From the NCBI GenBank assembly GCA_937927445.1, contig CALAOB010000177.1:1-20423 (forward strand): 20,423 nt of DNA. The letters run 5' to 3'. Shown here piece after piece: positions 8,387 through 16,357 of the stretch. A model generated the notes under the pieces. That model saw nothing but the letters and a program-made list of their open reading frames with translations. It made no database searches and was not told the origin of the DNA. How positions within the stretch are numbered: the first letter of the stretch is position 1; every line of letters begins with the position of its first letter. The translations under genes were made by a program, and so were the position numbers. The DNA is from an uncultured Oribacterium sp. GTDB lineage: Bacteria > Bacillota > Clostridia > Lachnospirales > Lachnospiraceae.

Positions 8387-8456
8387 ACAATTCTCCCCAT
8401 GACATAAAACTACAAGATGCTGTATTGCCTGAACCAAGGTAAAAGCTATTTGTAGG
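8387..8456 (+). promoter_or_regulatory. CRISPR leader
   Basis: This is the 70-bp AT-rich gap between the cas1 stop and the first repeat. It is too short for a cas2 gene and has no ORF. The degenerate repeat lies at the far end of the array, so this side is the insertion end. TTGCCT (8425-8430) and TATTTG (8447-8452) with a 16-bp spacer are a weak promoter candidate. Otherwise the array may be read through from the cas operon. Confidence 0.6.
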
Positions 8457-9829
8457 GTTGATCCCACATGCGTGGGAATGATTCGGGAATAGGACAGGCG
8501 AACCCCTGAAAGCCGCCGGTTGATCCCACATGCGTGGGAATGATTCGATGTTTCAAATAGAAACAAATATTTACAAAAAGTTGATCCCACATGCGTGGGA
8601 ATGATTCGATCAAGGAAAATCAGAACTTTGCATTGCTACAGTTGATCCCACATGCGTGGGAATGATTCGATGGCCATGGACGAGCTGGGAATCGACTTGC
8701 AGTTGATCCCACATGCGTGGGAATGATTCGGGGCTTGTAGGCGGTGCGGTGGACTATCAGAAGTTGATCCCACATGCGTGGGAATGATTCGAAAGCAGGA
8801 AAAGGACTTATTCTGTTTGGTGGGTTGATCCCACATGCGTGGGAATGATTCGGTTGATATCTTTTTTCATATCGGTTAGCCTTCGTTGATCCCACATGCG
8901 TGGGAATGATTCGCGTCTAACAACGGACTCCGGTATAAACTCATCGTTGATCCCACATGCGTGGGAATGATTCGATGCTCTGATTCCTATTGAAGCGTTC
9001 GCGACCGTTGATCCCACATGCGTGGGAATGATTCATGCAAGAAGACCGTGCTGCCGCATACGAACTTGTTGATCCCACATGCGTGGGAATGATTCGGGAA
9101 AAGTAAATTCGCTCGCAAGCGTGAAAACGTTGATCCCACATGCGTGGGAATGATTCGGTCCCGCGCTGAAGCGCTCCCCCAAAAATGAAGTTGATCCCAC
9201 ATGCGTGGGAATGATTCGGTTCGTTTGAATTCAGTTCAGAAGCTCGAAAGGTTGATCCCACATGCGTGGGAATGATTCGGGGCTGGAAGCCTTTAGCAAA
9301 ACTCGGTGATGGTTGATCCCACATGCGTGGGAATGATTCGGAAGAGACAAAACGCGTATATTTCGACATGGCGTTGATCCCACATGCGTGGGAATGATTC
9401 GTATGAGGGGGAGAAGGTCGCAGAGGTTGACGCGTTGATCCCACATGCGTGGGAATGATTCGCACTTACTATAATCAAGATCCCCTTTCAACTTGTTGAT
9501 CCCACATGCGTGGGAATGATTCGAACGAGGGCGACACGGTCCTAAACCTGTATACGGTTGATCCCACATGCGTGGGAATGATTCGGGAATGGTTTTCACT
9601 GTCCTCGGCGGAGCAACGTTGATCCCACATGCGTGGGAATGATTCGTCTCTTTTCGAGGTCTTCCGCCTCTAAGTCCGGTTGATCCCACATGCGTGGGAA
9701 TGATTCGTCGTCGTTTCAGAACATCCTACATAATGAGAAGTTGATCCCACATGCGTGGGAATGATTCGGAGCGACATTCCAGCGATTCGCGCAGGCATGT
9801 GTTGATCCCACATACGTGGGAATGATTCG
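8457..9829 (+). CRISPR. Type I-E CRISPR array, 23 repeats and 22 spacers
   Basis: The repeat is 29 nt: GTTGATCCCAC, ATGC, then GTGGGAATGATTCG. The stem TCCCAC/GTGGGA has a 4-nt loop, and the last eight bases ATGATTCG would be the crRNA 5' handle (E. coli: ATAAACCG). Repeats start at 8457, 8519, 8580, 8641, 8702, 8763, 8824 and then every 61 bp to 9495, and at 9557, 9618, 9679, 9740 and 9801. Spacers are 32 nt except the first (8486-8518) and the eighteenth (9524-9556), which are 33. Repeats are identical except for the tenth (9007-9035), whose last base is A, and the terminal one (9801-9829), which has CATACG instead of CATGCG. Polarity is therefore leader at 8456, oldest end at 9829. No spacer visibly matches another spacer or a gene in this window. 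Confidence 0.99.
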
Positions 9830-10033
9830 CAATCAAATTTGCAAGGGAGGATTTCAAAGTAGGCGCTCAAGGTCAGTACAGCTAGTTTGATATTTTGAAA
9901 GTACCATAATCATGGGAAACGAGAGTATTTTAGTCTCAGTCTTCCCACTGGCATTCACAGTAGTGGATCATTTCACTACACTGCCGCTCTTCACTACGGG
10001 ACGATTTTACTCAACTTAAAGAGAGGAAGTCCC
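9830..10033. other. Gene-free flank after the array
   Basis: No gene or further repeat unit is visible. Two weak hairpins occur: GGGAA (9914-9918) with TTCCC (9942-9946), and GTAGTG (9960-9965) with CACTAC (9974-9979). Neither is followed by a T-run, so neither is a convincing terminator. The right part may be the left flank of the IS66-like remnant, but I see no recognisable IS66 terminal repeat. Confidence 0.4.
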
Positions 10034-10222
10034 ATGATGAATAAACGTGCAACTCACCGCTCTGATGAAGAGCGGCATCAGATCATACTCGCAGCCAAAG
10101 CATCCGGCTTATGCAATTTTTAATACCGTGGAAATAACGACATTCTGAGCCGCGGCTTTTACAGGGCACTGGACCGATTAAGAAAGCAAGCCTGTGAGCT
10201 TCGTGCGGTCGAAAACGCGTGA
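10034..10222 (+). pseudogene. IS66-family TnpA-like remnant with an in-frame stop
   Basis: From ATG 10034 or 10037, after AGAGGA, the frame reads KRATHRSDEERHQIILAAKASGL, then a TAA at 10121-10123. It continues in the same frame as YRGNNDI...GFYRALDRLRKQACEL to TGA 10220-10222. The pattern (SxEER...I...ASGL, then a WC/WY position, then FY..L..LRKQAC) is that of the small accessory protein TnpA of IS66 elements in Bacillota. The TAA falls where the family has an aromatic residue. The tnpB and tnpC genes that normally follow are not recognisable, so this is a decayed fragment, not a mobile element. The family is inferred by eye. Confidence 0.6.
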
Positions 10223-10473
10223 TGCTTTTAATTGCCAGTTTAAACCCATAGTACAATGACAAGTGCGTACTGCCATCGTAGAATTTCGATATATTACGGC
10301 ATGCATTTTAATGTATGTGCTATGGAGGCCACGAAATGTAAAAAATCGACGAGTACCAGAGGCGCTGTATGGAGCTGCTTCGGAAATGGGCTCGATGTCT
10401 GTAGGATTGATAGATAGTATAACGGCCAGATTTATTATATTGAAACTGGTTTTAGTATGACAGAGGAGGTTTT
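10223..10473. other. Decayed intergenic region before the phosphoesterase gene
   Basis: The stretch has several short broken frames (for example DEYQRRCMELLRKWARCL before the TAG near 10400) and no family I recognise. It may be further decayed transposon sequence. The 65-codon GTG frame from 10263 has no ribosome site or family and I do not call it. The ribosome site of the next gene, AGAGGAGG, is at 10462-10469. Confidence 0.4.
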
Positions 10474-11262
10474 ATGATTTTTATTACCGGGGATATCCAT
10501 GGCGATCCCGCACGATTTTCAGAAGATGAATTTCCTGTGCAGAATGAAATGACACGAGAGGACTATGTGATCATCTGTGGAGATTTCGGAATGCTCTGGT
10601 CGCTGAAAGAGAATAAAGAGGAAAACGAGCAGCTTGACTGGTTGAATGATAGGAACTTTACAACCTTATTCATTGATGGAAACCACGAAAATTTCGATCG
10701 CTTGAATGCGCTGCCGGTCCGTTCCTGGCATGGGGGAAATGTGCACTTCGTAAGAGAACACATTATCCATCTGATGAGAGGAGAGATTTTCGATCTTAAT
10801 GGTATTTCAGTGTTCGCATTCGGTGGTGCACGATCACATGATATTGCTGGTCTCGCGAGTGAAGAGGAGTTGGCAAGGGATTACACTGCCGGAATTCTAC
10901 AGAAGGACGATCCGCACCTTTATGGAAAGTTGAAATTAGTTAGGAATTATTATTCATCCGCGAGAATCGAAAATCAGGACTGGTGGCGGGCGGAGATGCC
11001 GACGCAGGACGAAATGGATGCCGGTCTTGAGAACCTTAAGAAGCATAACATGCAGGTGGATTTTATCATATCGCACGATGGACCGATTTCGGATCTCGTC
11101 CTGCTGGGAGGCGGAATCACCGCAGACCCTTTAAATAAATATTATGAAGAGCTCCGGCAGACGGTGACGTACCGGGAGTGGTTCTTCGGACACCATCATG
11201 AGGATCGGAGAATAAATGACAGGGAGACGGCGATGTATTATTCGATTATGCAGGTGGAGTAA
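10474..11262 (+). CDS. Calcineurin-like metallophosphoesterase
   Basis: 262 residues after a strong AGAGGAGG site with a 4-nt gap. All motifs of the two-metal phosphoesterase fold are present in order: GDIHGD (D7, H9), CGDFG (D37), GNHE (N70, H71), SHDGP (H201) and GHHHED (H240-H242). It should therefore be catalytically competent, cutting a phosphomonoester or phosphodiester with Mn or Fe. There is no signal peptide or membrane segment, so it is cytoplasmic. The substrate cannot be read from sequence; relatives in Bacillota are annotated only as metallophosphatase family proteins. It stands alone, 80 bp before the next + gene, with no visible link to the CRISPR locus. Confidence 0.87.
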   Translation: MIFITGDIHGDPARFSEDEFPVQNEMTREDYVIICGDFGMLWSLKENKEENEQLDWLNDRNFTTLFIDGNHENFDRLNALPVRSWHGGNVHFVREHIIHLMRGEIFDLNGISVFAFGGARSHDIAGLASEEELARDYTAGILQKDDPHLYGKLKLVRNYYSSARIENQDWWRAEMPTQDEMDAGLENLKKHNMQVDFIISHDGPISDLVLLGGGITADPLNKYYEELRQTVTYREWFFGHHHEDRRINDRETAMYYSIMQVE

Positions 11263-11342
11263 CGACGGAAAAGACAAGTGAAAAGAAATATACGAAGAAA
11301 AGCCGGATAGTTCTAAAGACGTTATGTATGAAGGGGGATGAC

Positions 11343-13067
11343 ATGAACGAGGTTTTAAAGCTACCGATCGGAATCGAGAACTTTGAAGAAATCCGTACGA
11401 AAGATTATTACTACATTGATAAGACCAGATTCATAGAGCAGCTTCTGAATGATTCCGGGGAAGTGCGTATTTTCACGCGTCCGCGGAGATTCGGTAAGAC
11501 GCTGAACATGAGTATGCTGCGGTACTTCTTTGAGATCGGGACGGATGCATCCCTTTTTGATGGGCTGTATATTTCGGGAAATCAGGCGCTGGTTTCGGCG
11601 CACCTCGGGAAGTATCCGGTGATCTTTTTATCCCTGAAAAATGTGGAGGGTCTCAGCTTTGAGAGCGCGAGATATCAGCTTGTAGAGCTGATTGCGAAGG
11701 AGGCGCGGAGACACCGTGCGCTGGAGAACAGCCCGAAGCTCGATGAGGATGATCAGAAAATTTATGCAGCATTGACGCAGGTGCAGGACGGTATGTATGT
11801 CATGGCGGAGGATGTGCTGTATGGTTCGCTGCAGGCGCTTTCGGAGCTGCTGTATAAACATTATCGGCAGAGAGTACTCATCTTAATCGATGAGTACGAT
11901 GTGCCACTCGATAAGGCATTTCAGCATGGCTACTATCGAGAGATGGTGGCGCTCATGCGCACGTTGTTTGGAAAAGCATTGAAAACGAATGATGCGCTGG
12001 ATTTCGCGGTGCTGACGGGCTGTCTTCGTGTTTCGAAGGAGAGCATTTTCACCGGATTAAATAATTTTAAGATTCTGTCGATTACGGATACGCGTTTCGA
12101 TGAGCAGTTTGGTTTTACGGATACGGAAGTGCGGAAGCTGCTTGCGGATTATCATCTGGAATCGAAATATGCGGAGACGAAGGAGTGGTACGACGGCTAT
12201 CGCTTCGGTAATGTGGATGTGTACTGTCCATGGGATGTGATCAATCATGTGGACCGCGTCCTGGATGACATCGATGCGCGTCCGGAGGCATACTGGATCA
12301 ATACCAGTGGCAATGATCTCGTAAAACGTTTCGTTGCGAAGGCCAATAAAACCACGCGGGACGAGATCGAGCGTCTGATCGCCAGCAAGGCCATCGAGAA
12401 GCAGCTGCGTCTGGATCTGACCTATGATGAGATCGATCGCAGTATCGAGAATCTGTGGAGTGTGCTTTTTACGACCGGATATCTGACGCAGGTGGGCAGG
12501 ACGGAAGCGGGAAACTATAAGCTCGTGATTCCGAATCATGAGATTCGTGAGGTGTTCCGTTTTCAGATTCAGGAGTGGTTTAAAAACGCGGTGTTCAGCA
12601 ACACAGAGCAGCTGACGGCATTCTGGAAAGCTATCGAGGGCGGTGATACGAGCGAGATGGAAGCTTACTTGAATCGTCTGCTGAGTAATTCCATCAGTGT
12701 ATTTGACACGAAGGCGGTGGATGGCGAGAAGGAAAGCGCGTACCACAATCTGCTGGTGGGGATACTTGCCGGGAATGCGGACTGGCTGGTGAAGTCAAAT
12801 CGGGAGGCCGGTGATGGTTTCGCGGATATCATTGTGGAGACAGAAAATCCGGACGCCGGCATCATCATGGAACTGAAATATGTGAAGGATTTCAGTGCGA
12901 TTGAGCAGGCGTGCCAGCGCGCACTTGCGCAGATCCGGGACCGTCGGTATCAGGAGTATCTGCTGAATGACGGACGAAGCGACATCACACTTTACGGGAT
13001 CGCGTTCTGCAGGAAGCGGTGCCGCGTGGTGGCGGAGACATTGGACAGACATTCGTCTGGGTTCTGA
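11343..13067 (+). CDS. DUF1703-type AAA-ATPase with a C-terminal PD-(D/E)XK nuclease domain
   Basis: 574 residues from ATG 11343, after AAGGGGG (11331-11337); an ATG at 11328 lacks a site. The N-terminal block LPIGIENFEEIR...YYYIDKT and the degenerate P-loop RPRRFGKT (K52, T53) are the signature of the 'AAA-ATPase-like' family (PF09820). ILIDEYDVPLDKA (D183, E184) is the Walker B region. The C-terminal ~120 residues hold D495 in GFADI, followed by E510-L-K512 in MELKYVKD, a PD-(D/E)XK nuclease motif (PF08011). These proteins occur in many near-identical copies in gut Bacillota and Bacteroidota and are suspected of roles in mobile elements or defence, but no activity is firmly assigned. All key residues look intact. 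It converges on the MATE gene. Confidence 0.88.
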   Translation: MNEVLKLPIGIENFEEIRTKDYYYIDKTRFIEQLLNDSGEVRIFTRPRRFGKTLNMSMLRYFFEIGTDASLFDGLYISGNQALVSAHLGKYPVIFLSLKNVEGLSFESARYQLVELIAKEARRHRALENSPKLDEDDQKIYAALTQVQDGMYVMAEDVLYGSLQALSELLYKHYRQRVLILIDEYDVPLDKAFQHGYYREMVALMRTLFGKALKTNDALDFAVLTGCLRVSKESIFTGLNNFKILSITDTRFDEQFGFTDTEVRKLLADYHLESKYAETKEWYDGYRFGNVDVYCPWDVINHVDRVLDDIDARPEAYWINTSGNDLVKRFVAKANKTTRDEIERLIASKAIEKQLRLDLTYDEIDRSIENLWSVLFTTGYLTQVGRTEAGNYKLVIPNHEIREVFRFQIQEWFKNAVFSNTEQLTAFWKAIEGGDTSEMEAYLNRLLSNSISVFDTKAVDGEKESAYHNLLVGILAGNADWLVKSNREAGDGFADIIVETENPDAGIIMELKYVKDFSAIEQACQRALAQIRDRRYQEYLLNDGRSDITLYGIAFCRKRCRVVAETLDRHSSGF

Positions 13068-13108
13068 AGATGACAGCATGCGGCAAATAGCGCCATTTTT
13101 AACGCCAA

Positions 13109-13132
13109 AATCAACGCCAATTGGCGTTGATT
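13109..13132. repeat. Perfect 24-bp palindrome
   Basis: AATCAACGCCAA is followed directly by its exact reverse complement. A further AACGCC half occurs just upstream (13101-13106). It lies 40 bp after the ATPase/nuclease gene. It has no T-run on the + strand, so it is a poor intrinsic terminator there. It may be a protein-binding site or a rho-assisted stop between convergent genes. Confidence 0.6.
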
Positions 13133-13193
13133 ACTCGACTTTCAACCAGAAGTTTAGTGCATTTTCGGTGTATCTGCCTTATATTGGGAGCGA

Positions 13194-13238
13194 TAAAAAT
13201 CCCCTCCGGTTCGTGCGATGGCACGGCCCGGAGGGGAT
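13194..13238 (-). terminator. Rho-independent terminator of the MATE gene
   Basis: Read on the minus strand, ATCCCCTCCGG (13238-13228) pairs with CCGGAGGGGAT (13209-13199). A second stem CGTGC/GCACG closes the top, and TTTTTAT follows (13199-13193). It begins 8 bp after the MATE stop codon. Confidence 0.85.
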
Positions 13239-13245
13239 GCTGCAT

Positions 13246-14586
13246 TTAGTACTGGTTATTTCGTGTGATCCACAGGAAGGTGCCTGTGAAGAGGATGCCC
13301 TTCACGATGGAGGTGCTGGTGAGGGCCCACCAGATGCCGTCGAGGCCGAGCGGGCGGCTCAGGAGGATCGCGAGCGGGATGCGGGCGCTGGTGAAGGCGA
13401 TGCTCAGGATGCTGCACAGGCGTGTCTTTCCGAGGCCGGAGAGGGCACCGACGGTGGTGAGCTCGACGCACATGAAGGCTTCGCTGAAGCCGATGATGAC
13501 GAGGTAGCTGACCGCGGTGGCGATGGCCTGCGGTTCGTGGAAGAAGACGCTGGCGAGGGGTCCCGGGAAGCAGATGAAGATCGCGGTGACGAGCAGGCCC
13601 CAGAGTCCGACGGTGAGGAGGGAGATGAGGTAGCCCTTTCGGATCCGGTCATGCTTCGCAGCGCCATAATTCTGAGCGACGAAGGCATTGAGCGCGGCGG
13701 CGAAGCCGTCTGCTGTATTCCAGGAGATGGACTCGATCTGTCCGCCGACACGCTGGGTGGCGACGGCTTCTGCACCGTAGCCGGAGACCATGCGGGTGAG
13801 GACCATGGAGATCGCGCAGTAGGCCATGCTCTGGAGGGCGGTCGGGATGCCGATCTGGAAGATGCCCTCGAGGATACTGAGTGGCATGCGGGCGAGGAGG
13901 CGGGTGCCCTTCAGGATGTTGTCCTTATGGCCGCGGAGGACGCCGAGGACCATGATCAGCATGACGATGGCCTGGGCGGTGACGGTCGCGATGGCGGCGC
14001 CGGTGACGCCGAGGCGAGGGAACGGGCCCGGGCCGAGGATCAGCACCGGATCGAGCACCATGTTGATGACGAGGCCGATGAGGTTCGCGATGAACGGGGT
14101 CTTCGAGTCACCCTGGGCGGTGTAGAGGCCGGTGAGGGTCAGGCTCAGGAAGGAGAAGACCACGAGGCCGCAGGCGATGCGGGTGTAGGAGATCGCGGCG
14201 GCGTAGGACTCAGCGTCACTCAGCTGGAAGAAGTTCACGAGCGGGTGCACGAAGCTGACGCAGACGAGCGCGTAGAGGAGGCCCATCAGCGTGGACAGCT
14301 GAATGGCGGTCTGCGCGTAACGATGCGCGCGGTCATGATCGCCGCGCCCTAAGCATTGAGCCACATGCACCTGACCGCCCATGCGCGCCATGGAGGCGAG
14401 GCCCTGGGAGAGCCAGGTGAACATGCCGCCGACACCGACGCCGGCGACCGCCTTCGAGCCGAGCATGCCGATCCAGGCCATATCCGTGATGTTGTACAGG
14501 GTGCCGATAAACGACGACGCCATGATCGGAAGCGCGAGCTTCACCAGCGTTTTCATGATCGGGCCCTTCGTTAAATTACCATTCAT
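13246..14586 (-). CDS. MATE family multidrug/organic cation efflux transporter
   Basis: 446 residues with about twelve hydrophobic segments and two pseudo-symmetric halves. The opening MNGNLTKGPIMKTLVKLALPIM...LYNITDMAWIG is the typical start of bacterial MATE proteins (P-I-..., then YN..D..). ALNAFVAQNYGA about two thirds along is the matching block of the second half. It would export drugs or metabolites across the inner membrane by Na+ or H+ antiport; the substrate is unknown. The start at 14586 has AAAGGA just upstream on the minus strand. The open frame extends to 14745, but that part reads through the promoter and I exclude it. The gene is much richer in G and C than the HipA-like operon before it. 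Confidence 0.9.
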   Translation of the reverse strand: MNGNLTKGPIMKTLVKLALPIMASSFIGTLYNITDMAWIGMLGSKAVAGVGVGGMFTWLSQGLASMARMGGQVHVAQCLGRGDHDRAHRYAQTAIQLSTLMGLLYALVCVSFVHPLVNFFQLSDAESYAAAISYTRIACGLVVFSFLSLTLTGLYTAQGDSKTPFIANLIGLVINMVLDPVLILGPGPFPRLGVTGAAIATVTAQAIVMLIMVLGVLRGHKDNILKGTRLLARMPLSILEGIFQIGIPTALQSMAYCAISMVLTRMVSGYGAEAVATQRVGGQIESISWNTADGFAAALNAFVAQNYGAAKHDRIRKGYLISLLTVGLWGLLVTAIFICFPGPLASVFFHEPQAIATAVSYLVIIGFSEAFMCVELTTVGALSGLGKTRLCSILSIAFTSARIPLAILLSRPLGLDGIWWALTSTSIVKGILFTGTFLWITRNNQY

Positions 14587-14603
14587 AGTAAGAATTCCTT
14601 TTT

Positions 14604-14710
14604 GTGTACTTCGTGAAAAAGTTACACTAAACCTGGGTGGCGATACAGGTGTCGCTTTATTCGGCTCGGTGTACTCTGAGCTAGTATACACGAAAATACG
14701 AAAAGGTCGA
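14604..14710 (-). promoter_or_regulatory. Promoter of the MATE gene with repeated half-sites
   Basis: On the minus strand, TCGACC (14710-14705), a 16-bp spacer and TATACT (14688-14683) make a plausible sigma-A promoter. The -10 lies inside an imperfect inverted repeat: GTGTACT (14669-14675) against AGTATACAC (14683-14691). A third copy, GTGTACT, lies at 14604-14610 near the ribosome site. This is a candidate operator for an unlinked repressor. Confidence 0.45.
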
Positions 14711-14716
14711 GGGGGA

Positions 14717-15532
14717 TTATTTCCACTTACGCTGCAGTACTTCACTCTTCAGGAACAGACGATATTTCGTGCCTTCTTTTATCGGATGAAGCTTGCCTCT
14801 TCGGACGAGATCGTCGATGTTCTGCATCGAGCAGGAGAGTTCTTCGGCGGCTTCTGTTGAATCGATCACGCGTTCTTTCACGAAGGAGCGAAACTCATCG
14901 AGCTCCAGCGGTACCTCCCGTCCCGATGCGTAGAGCCGGGCGCAGTCGATGCATAGATTTTCTCCCCAGCAGATGCCATGTCCATCGGTTTCGACATTCA
15001 CTGTACGAAAGATCTGATCATTATGGAGAACCGGGTAAAAACGCTTATCATCAGAGACTAAATTCGCCACATCGTGCTTCCGCACGCGCCCGTTCCGGAA
15101 GAAAACAAGCAGTTGTGTATCCGGCAGGGGGATGACATCTTCCACCTTCTGCTGGTTTCGCGTGATAAACTCCTTCGGAAGGTCTTTCTCAGAAATCGGA
15201 ACCAGATAGTAGCTGTCCTGTGCACAGCGGCCATCCGTCATCGTCAGGAGCTTATACTCATCATATTCGTCGAGTCCATTGTCTCGTAAAATCATGCCGA
15301 GGTTCTGACGATCCGTCGGCACGATGCGCTGCTGCACCCATAGCCTGCTCCAGTAGGCATTGACCGTTTTCTGTCCTCTCTTCAAGAAAGAAGACAGAAG
15401 AAGTGGCGTTTCCCACGGGTCTGCATCATCCGGTAATTCGATATAAAAACGCTTTTCTTTTTCGTAGTAAAAAAGATAGGCGACATCCCTCACCGCTGTA
15501 TTTTCTTCATCTCTGATTGCAAAAATCTTCAT
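14717..15532 (-). CDS. HipA-N-like / DUF2442-like / HTH protein, probable antitoxin-like partner of the adjacent kinase
   Basis: 271 residues in three parts. Residues ~15-112 (FYIELPDD...PLLLSSFL..., then IVPTDRQNLGMILRDNGL...LLTMTDGRCA) resemble the HipA N-terminal subdomain, with its 'LLP-xNR' and 'LL...G.CA' blocks. Residues ~128-205 (VIPLPDTQLLVFFRNGRVRK... to CARLYASGREVPL) fit the DUF2442 pattern. Residues ~223-270 (DSTEAAEELSCS...VRRGKLHPIKEGTKYRLF) are a MerR/excisionase-type HTH that would bind DNA. The start at 15532 follows AGAGGTGG and overlaps the kinase gene by 26 nt, so the two are co-translated. I infer an antitoxin and autorepressor acting on the palindrome at 16397-16414. 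Domain calls are by eye; the HTH is the surest. Confidence 0.65.
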   Translation of the reverse strand: MKIFAIRDEENTAVRDVAYLFYYEKEKRFYIELPDDADPWETPLLLSSFLKRGQKTVNAYWSRLWVQQRIVPTDRQNLGMILRDNGLDEYDEYKLLTMTDGRCAQDSYYLVPISEKDLPKEFITRNQQKVEDVIPLPDTQLLVFFRNGRVRKHDVANLVSDDKRFYPVLHNDQIFRTVNVETDGHGICWGENLCIDCARLYASGREVPLELDEFRSFVKERVIDSTEAAEELSCSMQNIDDLVRRGKLHPIKEGTKYRLFLKSEVLQRKWK

Positions 15533-16331
15533 AATAGAGCCACCTCTGCCAGATCATACTCCAGAGTTTATCTTGTAAAGATGTCGGTATGATATTCTCT
15601 AATCCCGCAAGTAATGTACTGCGGTCACTTTCTTTTAACGGATTTAATGATGGAAGTTCCTCTTTCGGAATCAGGAGCAGGTTTTCCTGTACAGAACGGG
15701 AGCCCACGAAACACTGAACCATTCGATCCTTCATCACATCAAATTTTTCGATATCCTCTTCCGTATAGCAGTTGAAAAGGAATGACAGACCATGATCGAA
15801 AATGGGTGCCAGTCGAAGTGATTTTTTCTGTGCATTACGAAGCACTTCGATATTTGCTCCGTGGCGATCGCGGTTTAAGATCAGGAAATCTACCACCAGC
15901 ATTTTATAAATATACGCTGACCATCCGTTGCGAATGCAGAATGCAAGTGGTGTTTCATTATTTGCTCTCTCAGCCTGATAATATGCGTCAAGTGCGATTT
16001 TATGTTCCCCGCGCTCTTTAAAGTCTCTGGAGGCACACAGGTACGTATCCATCGCTTTACCATCGACATCGATCTCTGCGTGAACCAGATCATAGTGGAG
16101 ATGCTCGATGCCTAAAATATTCAGAAGTCGGTCTACGATCAGTTCATTTACACACTCGTGACCGATAATTCCACGCATACCATCATAGTTTGACAATTTA
16201 TAATACAGCTTCGGCTGCTGAAGATCATCGGTCGCCTTCAGGAATGAACCGGCGGTACCGGAGGATGAGCGAATCAGCGACCAGGATAGATAACGCAGGT
16301 CCTGCTTTTCGTGGATAATCGTTGTACTCAT
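15507..16331 (-). CDS. HipA-like protein kinase (toxin-like), lacking the usual N-terminal subdomain
   Basis: 274 residues. The kinase core is visible: a small-residue loop SSSGTAGSFLKA (~22-33), a nucleotide-binding K45 in LYYKLS, the catalytic loop NRDRHGAN (153-160, with D155 as base and N160) and the metal-binding D179 in PIFDHG. The order and spacing fit HipA and related kinases, which phosphorylate proteins such as aminoacyl-tRNA synthetases to halt growth. Full HipA is ~440 residues and carries an extra N-terminal subdomain. Here that part appears instead in the next gene, somewhat as HipS and HipT are split in HipBST systems. It is first in a two-gene operon with its own promoter. The target is unknown. 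Confidence 0.75.
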   Translation of the reverse strand: MSTTIIHEKQDLRYLSWSLIRSSSGTAGSFLKATDDLQQPKLYYKLSNYDGMRGIIGHECVNELIVDRLLNILGIEHLHYDLVHAEIDVDGKAMDTYLCASRDFKERGEHKIALDAYYQAERANNETPLAFCIRNGWSAYIYKMLVVDFLILNRDRHGANIEVLRNAQKKSLRLAPIFDHGLSFLFNCYTEEDIEKFDVMKDRMVQCFVGSRSVQENLLLIPKEELPSLNPLKESDRSTLLAGLENIIPTSLQDKLWSMIWQRWLYYEDFCNQR

Positions 16332-16357
16332 TTTTTCTCTCTGCTCCTCTCTATAGA

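Noticed and set aside
8457..9829. Spacers targeting genes in this window
   Set aside because: Comparing the 22 spacers with the neighbouring genes by eye, I saw no match; a full search was not possible.
8349..9870. Several overlapping minus-strand open frames of 60-174 codons with repeated NHSHACGIN, IIPTHVGST and ESFPRMWDQ units
   Set aside because: They are the CRISPR repeat read in three frames; the 61-bp period shifts the frame by one each unit and the repeat has no stops. No ribosome site or family.
9830..9900. Leader on the downstream side of the array
   Set aside because: The degenerate repeat is at this end, and the stem-then-handle order ATGATTCG fits crRNA read from the cas1 side.
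9914..9979. Hairpins GGGAA/TTCCC and GTAGTG/CACTAC as array terminators
   Set aside because: Stems are short or interrupted and no T-run follows either of them.
10263..10460. A 65-codon GTG-started frame
   Set aside because: No Shine-Dalgarno site, no family, and it lies in decayed sequence.
12967..14352. A 461-codon + strand frame rich in D, E, G and A
   Set aside because: It is the shadow of the MATE gene on the opposite strand plus the end of the ATPase gene; the composition is typical of antisense GC-rich coding DNA.
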